DNA of 64,000 nucleotides from the NCBI RefSeq assembly GCF_963678635.1, contig NC_087069.1:53826635-53890634 (forward strand). Reading direction: 5' to 3'. The DNA comes from Symsagittifera roscoffensis. Its lineage: Eukaryota; Xenacoelomorpha; Acoela; Convolutidae. Numbering within the stretch: the first letter of the stretch is position 1; each line of letters starts with the position of its first letter. The position numbers and the translations under genes are program-made. Positions 55,859 to 64,000 of this stretch are shown in pieces. The notes beneath the pieces were generated by a model, which saw only the letters and a program-made list of their open reading frames with translations, was not told the origin of the DNA and searched no databases.

Positions 55859-57720
55859 TCAGCTCCTCTTGACCAATGTATATCCGGCCAATCTGAGATC
55901 GTTCGCATCAGTTTTGTGAGCTTTTGTGTAGATATTGATGCCATCCACAATCATTAGAATCGGGTAAGGGCCATGGACATCGATATAATGTTCATCCACT
56001 TTCATCAGCCTCGGGCCTCCTGTTGTGAGCAGCGCTCGCACTGCCCTGGAGTCCAGTTTGGGATCTTTCTCTTTCAGGTAGTCGGCATAGATGTCCAGGT
56101 GGACTAGTGTAAACTCAGATGGTTCACTCAAGTTCTTGACCACCTGGTGCCCTGCGACTGAGATAATGGACATTATTTTCGTCCCCTCCTTCGTCATGCC
56201 GAAGGTTCTCCCAGATATAACGTTCAGTTTTAGTCCTTGTTTCCTGGGTTCATCTTTGTCTTCTACTTTCGTCGTTTTACCCAGAATATTAAAACTTTCC
56301 CGAAAATCTGTGCTCTCTAGCTCCGACCATACCCATTGCTCCACTTCTTTCGTGTCTAGGTCCTGTTTGACATTCTGCAGCGCTGTCCTTGCCGCCAGGC
56401 CGTAATCCACCTTGAGTGGGCTAGACGACTCTGCCTCCAGGTTCGAGGCTACCACCTCATCAGGCAGTGTCTTTACCTTTTTGGTCGTGAAGGTGCTCGG
56501 TATCGTCTCCTTTCTCCGAGACTCAGCCTCGTTCATCAGACGTGCTCGACTGGCCTTGACACCCGAAAGCGCCTCTTCGTGGCGGGGGTGTTTCGCGTCC
56601 GCCACTGCATCCCAAAATTGAGTACAATCCGACTTGAAGTGTCCCCCCAAAATTACAGAAGAAACACCTCGGACCATATTTCATAATGAGCCCTCTGACG
56701 TACTCTTCGTGATCCTCGTCGGTCGCGTCGGCGTCCTCGAGGAAGTATCCTATTGCCTTCATGTTCTGTTTGTATCCAGAACATGCGGAAACGTGATGGT
56801 CCATCGAACCACAATTTGCACACGACCTCCTCTTATCCATGTCATCGCGAGGTTTGTACCAACTCAAATTCGCACCAGTGTTTGTCCCGCTATAGTTGCC
56901 ATAATTGCTGTAACGGTTTTGCGCCCTCGGTTTTATGAGTAAAAACTTGCGTGACTTCATATGCAAATCATCGGGCGTGGGTACCTGGTCAAGTGACAGG
57001 GTGAAGTGTGTGGCCAACATTGTCTTCAACTCCTCACTCCTTACTCCGTCCACGAACTTCGAAGCAATCGCCAAGTTTCGCTCGGATATTCTGTCATCGG
57101 GATTGCTTCTCCTCCTAAGCAATTCAAGGTCGTCCAAAAATTTATCTATGGATTCGTCATCTCTTTGACGCCTCTTTTCGAACTTCACCATAGCCTGGTG
57201 CCCTTGTTCTCCAGAGCCAAAACGATTCAGCAGGATGTCGAATATCTTGCGAGCGCTGTCTCTCTCATTGGCTCTTTTAGCCATTACACAACTTAGTGCA
57301 GTACCCTCCAGGTTGCTCGTTAGCGCGCTGCACTCTTGTTTCTTGAAGAGGCTCTCTTCCTCAAAGTGTAACTTCATCACCTCTATCCAAGTATCAATGC
57401 AGCCGTCTGACTCGTCTTTATATGACTTCGGCTTTTTCAGTGTCCTTCTTGACCTCTCTCCTCTCTCGGTTGACTTCGAGAGTTTGGTGATGAATGTTTC
57501 GAGAGATCTGTTCAGAGGCTCAAACATCGAGGCATACATCGTTGTGTCCTGTGAGACTGTAGTCAGATCTGGTACTGAACTGACTTGTGGCACAGTTGGC
57601 AACCTTGTTTCCGGGGTAGCATCTGCTACGCCTAGTTTTAATTTTTCGCGTGCTGCCCTTGCTCAGCCTGGGAATCTTAGTAGTCGATCCTAACGAGTCC
57701 ATGCGCTGCATGCTTTTTGA
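55859..57720 (-). pseudogene. gag: Element B gag
   Basis: Begins near 57720 with MQRMDSLG. A shift near 57.66 kb leads into the 359-codon frame (56523-57602). Capsid-like KFEKRRQRDDESIDKFLDDLE matches A. The first CCHC knuckle (CANCGSMDHHVSAC) is intact near 56.82 kb. The second is broken by a shift after CFFCNFGG near 56.65 kb and continues in frame 55859-56677 as FKSDCTQFW. The N-terminal coiled-coil region of A gag (about 250 residues) is absent. Confidence 0.85.
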
Positions 57721-58194
57721 CAAAAAATAATATTCGTTTGATTTAATGGCGATGCACACGTACCGCGAACAAGTTCAAGTTAAATTACTTAACGCTGCCT
57801 CTTCGATCTCGTAAGTATCAAGAATGTCTCTTAGGTTTCTCAATGACAATCTTAGTGACTCGGCTAGAGTTACACATACAGGGCCTGCTCAGTATTGATA
57901 TAATGCTAACTCAACCCTGTTGTATAGTATAACAGTATCACAAAATTTTCACAAGATATAATCAACACACAAAACACAGTGGATAATCAGATAAGAATCT
58001 ACTACAGGTGACAGCGACCTTTTGTCACTATCAATTTATTGCCACACAATTTATCAAGTCACTGCTTTGATAAAATTAAACAATCTTTGATAAAAAGCAG
58101 TGATGATTCAGAAACAGATCAATAAAACTTAGTCTTAAAGAAAAAGACTTCCCTCAATCGGAACGATCCGAAAGAACAAAGCCCAGGACACAGT

Positions 58195-58485
58195 CTTCTC
58201 AAGTGGGTGTGTATTTGCCTAATACACCCACCGAGGTCTTCTTTTAGGTGCCCTGCGATTGCCCGAGCTGTCCTACTAAGTAGCTCAAGGCAACCTCTGA
58301 TCGGAAATTTCTATAGTCTAAGAAAACGCTCTCCCACACCCGGACTGCTCCAAGTGCACGAGAGTAGGGAACAACTTTTCTTCTCAAGTGAGTGTGCATT
58401 TGCCTAATACACTCACCAAGGTCGTCCTTTATTTGTTCTCGGATTGCCCGAACTTTCCTCTTAAGTTGCTCAAGGCAACTACACT
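58195..58485 (-). repeat. ~185-bp direct duplication in B leader
   Basis: TTCTCAAGTGGGTGTGTATTTGCCTAATACACCCACC near 58197 recurs as TTCTCAAGTGAGTGTGCATTTGCCTAATACACTCACC near 58381. Both are followed by GATTGCCCGA and GCTCAAGGCAAC. Each copy contains its own inverted pair (GGTGTATT/AATACACC). Confidence 0.75.
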
Positions 58486-58714
58486 ACCAAAATCACAATC
58501 AAAAAAAAATTTTTGTTCGGGTACTTGTGATACACCCGATCTAGAATCCAATGTTGATCACGAAATTCCGGGTCAAAATGGGCTCTTATGATCCTAATAA
58601 GCACGCCTAATATCCTAATATGATCTTAATTAAATGGATATTTTCCGTTTCCCAAATTGCCACAGAAGGTTTCCTCAAGTTTCTAACAAGGAAGGTTGTT
58701 TAGAAGGTTTAAGA

Positions 58715-60795
58715 CACTCCGGAGGGTTACTTCGGAGGGTTGTTAAGACACTTAGCCTACTTCGGAGGGTTACTTAGGAGAGTACCTTAATCACCCAAGT
58801 TACTTCGGAGGGTCCCCTTAAATTTACTAAGGAGGGTCAATAAGATGCTTAATATGCTCCGGAGGGTTACTTTGGAGGTTACCTCCAAAATTTTCAAATT
58901 TCTGAGCCTCACTTAGAAGGGCCTTCAATTAATTTCAGGAAGCGTCAAAACAAGCTAAATTCTCTATGGGGGGGGCTGTTTTAACTTCTTTGGATGATCT
59001 CGTGGAAGTTTTCCACCAAGGAGGGTTGCTAAGGGCTTTAGCTGACTCCGGAGGGTTACCTCGGAGGGTTCCCCAAAAATCAAGAAAAAAGGTTATGTTA
59101 CCGCGATAAAGCCCCCGAATGCGGTGTAACTTACTTAAAACTAGGTTGGCTGACACGGTCAACCTTCCCAGTTGGATAAAAAGGTGTTTTGATAAAATTT
59201 TCTGCCGCTCGGAGGGTTACCCATAAATTGGACCCTCCGAACCAACAAATTCTAAAAAAATTTTCTTTTTCGAGATTATCAACCTAAAAACGGTTGCGGT
59301 CCAAAAACGTGGTCAAAAACGTCGACTTATGGTACCAAAAATATCCCGATCGGTAGGCTAGTCTTTGAGAAATTGCCAAAAACGTGTTTGTCCAAATTGC
59401 CTTTTTTCACCACCTATATAGGTTCTGAGAAGCTTTTTCCGCAATTCCTATTGAAAGTGCCTAAAACTAATTGAAACGAGCGTAGTAGCCCTGTACGGCA
59501 CTGGAATTATGCAAAAATTTGGACCAAAATTGGTTTGGAGACAAAAATTTGGCCAATAACTATCAAATTTGGACCCTCCGATTCCTTCCTTTTCCAATCC
59601 TTAAATCGTTAGCTCTATCTACGGAGCTAATCGGAGGGTTACTCAAGAATTTTTCTGGCAGCCGAGCACCTTATGCTAACACGCTCCTAACACAAAAAAC
59701 GTTATTACTCTAACTCTAAAAACTCAAAAACTCGATCCCCAAAACAGATTGACAAATTTCAGAAAATTATCAAAAATTTGATCGAAAAATTTTGGTTTTT
59801 TCCAACTTTTACTGAGTCTTTTCTCACGCGATTTCTCTAGTTAGGGGGATCGAACTACGTAGCTACTCCCTTTATAAAAGCTTTTTGCTGTTCTGAAAAG
59901 CTCGGATATCCCAAAATTTGGGGGTCTACAGTTTGGTCGAAAATCGATAATTTTCGACAAAATTTTGTTGTTTCTTGGGTCTAATTAGGAGATAAGTAAT
60001 ATGTAATAAGGATAATAATCTATTAGTAGTCGTTAATGAATAGTACTATACCCTCCTTTGCACCAAAATATCCGAATTAAGACCCTTAACTCGGAAATTT
60101 GTAATCGATGGAGGGTACAATCGGACCGCGCCAATCGTGCCCTCACAACTTAAGTTTTGATGAAATAGTACCCAAATGATACCAAAATTGTTTCAACGAT
60201 ACCCAACAGTCGTTTTGGATGATTTCCCCGATGTCCTTCTTGAGTGTGGAACACGTCGGTCAGCTTGCCACTCTACCCTCCGGCCACCGGCAAAATCACC
60301 ATTAACGTGCTTAAGTACTCAAATTACACTCAAGGGAGGGTATCCAATCCTTCACCAAGACACACAATCTTTCTATCAGAAACAATATAAATCAATCTGA
60401 AACAACAACAAATAGGAAGGTCAGATCACATCTCGTCCAGAAATAACATATAAACTGTCAATTTACGTTTTTTACTGTTTTTGGTCTTTTTTGGATTTTT
60501 TTCTTACTGTTTTTTGTACTTTTTTGTTTTCAAGTAAATTTGTTTTTGGCTTTTTCTTGGTTATACACTATTTTTGTTTGGTTTTACGCTTTCTCTTTAA
60601 TTGATTTTGGTCCTGGGACCTCGGGACAAGCGGGCTCTAGATTTCCCACCTAACCCTCCGGCCACCGGAATTTTCGGTGTTAACTAAGTTAAAAAGCTAA
60701 ATAGTACTAGACGGAGGGTACGCACCTTCCCCCTAGTACAATAACGGTCATTAAGGCCTCTAACTCGGGCATACGCCCGGAGCGGAGGGTTCGTC
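58715..60795 (-). repeat. Dispersed CGGAGGGTTAC motif, 20 or so copies
   Basis: The word CGGAGGGTTAC (sense strand GTAACCCTCCG) and shorter GGAGGGT forms recur irregularly, densest at 58715-59070 and again to 60790. Between copies the sequence is unique. The regularity of the word but not of the spacing suggests protein-binding sites or remnants of a minisatellite. Confidence 0.7.
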
Positions 60796-60839
60796 GCTGA
60801 AACGCTTGCTGATCATGATGGTCTTATGCCTTTGACAGG

Positions 60840-60856
60840 CCCACCCAGGAGCGCCA
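60840..60856 (-). promoter_or_regulatory. Candidate primer-binding site of element B
   Basis: Minus-strand TGGCGCTCCTGGGTGGG, 12-13 bases inside the 5' LTR, identical over TGGCGCTCCTGGGTG to element A. Confidence 0.5.
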
Positions 60857-60868
60857 TAAAAACGTCTA

Positions 60869-61737
60869 TGTAACATTCGCCCAAATACTACACAGCGACG
60901 GAGCGTAGAAAAATTACCTATTAACGACTGGCAGGCGTCAGTTACCTTAATCCTACTCGTTTTCCACCGTCTCGACCTTGCCACTTGATTTTCTGGTCTG
61001 TTTAGGGCTAAGTAAAAGTTACTATTTTTAGGCCATCAGTCAAACGACTTATGATCAACTTTCGTTTATATGCGAACACAACCACATAGCTGAGTCTCGG
61101 ATCCTCAGATACGTGATTTTCATTAAAAACACGGCTCGAACAACCTATTTTAACATGTTTTTGTGTGACAGTTCTATATTAAATCCATTGGAGATGGATT
61201 GACCCTATCCTCTTTCTAGCTACTCATATTCTAAAATATCAAATAATCTCGGTGTTAATTCAGACTTCTACGACATCCAAGCAGCTACAAATTTAGTTTC
61301 ATATAGTCCCTTCACATAAAACAGTCTCTGGGGACCAAGCCTCCGCTCCCGTAATCTTCCTGAGATAACGTTCTTATCTCTCTCAGTTTGTGGCACGGGA
61401 GGGTTCCGTGGGATATTCCTTCCCCACTGAAGCTTCCTTTTCCACTAATATCCACTGCTAAGAGTCTTATCGTGTATTGTTGCCACGATAAGAAGCTTCG
61501 TATTTCTCGTCTCTTGTGCGACCGTTTTCCACAATATTTGTCGTTGTTCTGTTTTTTCGTCCTTTTTCGTCAAAATGGCCGTCTTTTTGTATTTCTCAGA
61601 AATATTCCCTTTCCGATCGAAATTTTGAAAATGAAAATTCTAGAATATTCCTACCCTCCTTCGCAATACTTTTTTGGTTAATAAGGCCTTTATTCGTTTT
61701 TCTTCGTGTCGCCGTGTCAATCTGGCAGAATGGCACA
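60869..61737 (-). repeat. Element B 5' LTR
   Basis: 869 bp, starts TGTAACATTCGCCCAAATAC and ends GGCACA. Diverged with several indels from 38922-39805. Confidence 0.9.
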
Positions 61738-61845
61738 AGGATGTAAGGCTTTCTTAGAAAATCAATTTTAAGAATAAAATAAAAAACTGAAAAAAACTTG
61801 GCAGGATCGCGAAAACATCACTACACAAGGTGTACTCCTGTTATA

Positions 61846-62389
61846 GAGAGTTGCAAAAAGTTCGGACAGACAGAAATTTAAAAGAGTAACTGTCTAGACA
61901 TCAATGGAAATTGAAATTGAAATAAACATAACGTCGAAAGATCATAAAGCAGAGTTTTGCTCAAAATTTATAACCACGGCGGGCAATTGCATCCGAAGCG
62001 TCGAATAGTAAACCTTCGAACAGAAAAAATATTGCTCAGGATGGCTGAGGTTTTTCTGCAATTAGTTCCCAAAATTTGAACAATTTGATCATCTCTGATT
62101 CTTTTTTAGGGCGGCCTAATCTATTTTTTTTTTCAAAAAAACTCTAGATTTAGTTTTTTTCAACTAATTTTGCGAACTGGTTTATATTAAAATCTGGATG
62201 TTTATCGCAGTATTTAAAAAATAGGCTAGGATAATCATCAGATAATCGACGATCATGCATTTAGAGTTTGGTCTGACAGAAAATTCGAGGTTGTTCGGCT
62301 TCAGATTTTACATGCAAAAAAGCGTCGAAAAGCACTGATTGCTCAATTTAATTATTTCTGTCTGTCCGAACTTTTTGCTACTAATTATA
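61846..62389. mobile_element. Inverted-repeat DNA transposon remnant (Tc1/mariner-like MITE)
   Basis: TTGCAAAAAGTTCGGACAGACAGAAAT at 61851-61877 is mirrored at 62354-62379. TA lies just outside both ends within TTATAG and ATTATA, consistent with Tc1/mariner-type insertion. On the minus strand near 62.1 kb a short frame RLGRPKKESEMIKLF resembles the GRPR-type linker of such transposases, but it ends at a TGA. About 540 bp, non-autonomous. Confidence 0.6.
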
Positions 62390-62524
62390 CACCACAGGGT
62401 ACAAGAAAAATTACAGTTTTTAGTATGAACTACCCCGAAAACCACAGAAAACATTCAGGCCTGCGAGCAGATACTGCAGGAAAATCTTATTCCAAATTTA
62501 ATTGGTTAAGATCGTATCAGCCAT

Positions 62525-63386
62525 GTAACATTCGCCCGGAAGTACTTATCGACGGAAAACGACTGGCCAGCGTCTTAACACAGCTCTACATGCTTTTCAC
62601 CGTCTCTGCCAAAGCCAGTTCTTGTGGTGGTTTTCCTAATATCGGGTCGACAAAACGTTAATGCTTTCCGGCTTCGACCAGAACGCTCAAATTAACTTAA
62701 TTATATGTAAAAATAGTGAGCTCATGGCTATGTCTCAGTATCCCCAGACCACGAGGTCACTACTAAAAACAGGGCTACTACTTTTTATTATATTACTATA
62801 ATTTTTGTTCAGTAGATAAAAATCATCATCTTCATCGAAGATGGATCAACCCTTTCCCTAAACTCCTAGCTTCTCATTCTCTGAAAATAAATCTGGATGA
62901 TAATTAAATTCAACTCAGGGCATGACCAGGACGCTAAAAGTTTATGTAAAACAGTTTGAGTTCTCCACCCGAGGCAGACTGGACACGCCGATCCCAACAC
63001 CATTCCTTTTTCTCCAGTTCTACGTTCTAACGATTCTAACAACACAATCGTTACAACTCGTAATGGTTCCTGACAATCTCCAATCGCTATTTCAATATGT
63101 TGTCGTTTTTTCGTAGTTGTTTCCACTGCGACTATTGTTGTTCTGTTTTGCCGTTTCAGTGTCAGTGTGTGCGAAATATAAAAAGGTTACGTGTCGTTCA
63201 CGTCAAAAACGAAATTTCAAAATTTAGCATGTCTGTTAAAACTAACCCTTACCGATTTGTCTAATCGTTCAAATAACGCCGCTAATCCATTAAAACCACC
63301 AATGTTCCAGGTTAGATGTTCTTTTTCTAATCGATAAAAATTCGATTGCGAATCTGCATTTTCGTATATTCTTGTCGAATGTCACA
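62525..63386 (-). repeat. Element C 3' LTR (third related retrotransposon, partial)
   Basis: Begins GTAACATTCGCCCGGAAG and ends GTCACA followed by TACTCCCCGGACA, the same arrangement as A and B. Contains CATCGAAGATGGATCAACC. About 862 bp. Only one LTR is in the window. Confidence 0.8.
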
Positions 63387-64000
63387 TACTCCCCGGACAG
63401 CCCGGTCAATGTCCTCATTGAGTCTTGTAGTCTTCGTCAAAATGGTACAGTGCCATCGAATAGAATTTACAAAATACATGAAACCACCTTTATCCACCTC
63501 ATATCAACTCACTGCAGAATATAAATGGCACCATACCAAAGTATTATAGCCTTCCAAATTCTTTCCTCAATCTGGATATGACTTAAAATAAAACATCTTT
63601 TTCTGATTTCAAATGTCAATGCCCTCATTTAAAAATTTTTCTCCAAGATTCAAACGGTGTTGGGTTGCAGGACAGTCCTGCCAACAAACAAGCTAAAATT
63701 ATCCTACAATGCTTCTTCCCTTTGAAAATAAAGGTGTTATAAGTCCTAAATACTAAAATTAAGGAACTCGGTGGTTAGAAAGAACAATTAAATAATCTCC
63801 CTCCTCAAGAGATTACTCAAGCCTTTCAAGTCACCACAAAGTGATCAGTCGTCTTAGTTGATTGAAAGCAATCATGCAGGCTGGAAAATTCTAAAACACT
63901 CTCCTTTCAAGCCTCTCTAAATAAACAGTAAGTGTCTCTAAAGCCACTAATTAAATTCATAATGCAAATTTATAAATGCAACAAATTCTTCAATCTTCAA
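63387..64000 (-). mobile_element. Element C internal 3' end, truncated by window
   Basis: Minus-strand polypurine tract TGTCCGGGGAGTA at 63387-63399, then AT-rich 3' UTR similar to that of B (CACCTCATATCAACTCACTGC, and a GGTGGTTAGAAAGA region near 63.77 kb). No coding blocks are reached before the window ends. Confidence 0.7.

Larger units (their letters stand above)
57721..60868 (-). other. Element B leader (repeat-rich, ~3.1 kb)
   Basis: Long non-coding segment between the 5' LTR and gag with two repeat families, described separately. Unrelated in sequence to the A leader except for the primer-binding region near 60.85 kb. Confidence 0.7.
38922..61737 (-). mobile_element. Element B: giant Ty3-type LTR retrotransposon (~22.8 kb), decayed
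   Basis: Bounded by related LTRs of 884 bp (38922-39805) and 869 bp (60869-61737) that differ by many substitutions and indels, so B is older than A. It has the same order as A on the minus strand: leader, gag, protease, RT, RNase H, integrase. A macrodomain ORF follows, then ORF3, then the polypurine tract. LTR termini (GTAACATTCG...GGCACA) match A in style but not in body. No target duplication is evident (flanks ACTGG and AGGAT). Coding regions carry many shifts. Confidence 0.92.

Overview
This is eukaryotic nuclear DNA, most likely from an invertebrate animal. The evidence is a spliceosomal intron with textbook GT/AG borders, a metazoan-type folylpolyglutamate synthase sequence, Penelope-like, Polinton-like and jockey-like relics, and very large Ty3-type LTR retrotransposons. 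I cannot name the species. Nearly everything recognisable is mobile DNA. I saw no intact host gene, rRNA, tRNA or CRISPR array.

Layout. 1-1.2 kb: 3' end of a Polinton/Maverick DNA polymerase B relic with an intron. 1.2-5 kb: AT-rich DNA with one small inverted-repeat element. 5-9.4 kb: short GCGGATTCCGC-type repeats, a three-copy hairpin repeat, and a diverged ~140-bp tandem array whose units contain hammerhead-like core words. 9.4-11.8 kb: decayed non-LTR retrotransposon pieces (reverse transcriptase on minus, endonuclease on plus). 12.3-13.6 kb: a second tandem array (~170 bp). 14.2-15.65 kb (minus): an intronless folylpolyglutamate synthase copy with one frameshift and one stop. 15.7-16.8 kb and 36.8-38.9 kb: the two halves of a Penelope-like element (SGNH/PHD-associated type of ORF, GIY-YIG endonuclease).

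The Penelope-like element is split by element A (16814-36808, minus strand, ~20 kb), a Ty3-type LTR retrotransposon with 908-bp LTRs differing at only about eight positions. Immediately beyond lies related element B (38922-61737, minus strand, ~22.8 kb), older and full of frameshifts. At 62525 a third related LTR begins, the 3' LTR of element C, which runs off the window.

The exciting part is the cargo of A and B. Downstream of a standard Gag, protease, RT, RNase H and integrase on the same strand, both carry a huge colinear accessory reading frame (ORF3). It is about 7.5 kb in A and 8.6 kb in B, as long as gag-pol itself. Its N-terminal third contains an SGNH/GDSL-hydrolase-like domain followed by a second SGNH-like block; the remaining ~1,900 residues match no family I know. 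B additionally has a separate ORF between pol and ORF3 encoding a macrodomain (ADP-ribose-binding fold, closest in pattern to OARD1/TARG1). A appears to have lost this ORF and the ORF3 N-terminus by a deletion that puts the pol frame directly onto the SGNH domain. The long leaders of both elements are filled with short G/C-run minisatellites, a different one in each. I infer that these elements form a family of giant, gene-capturing Ty3-type retrotransposons.
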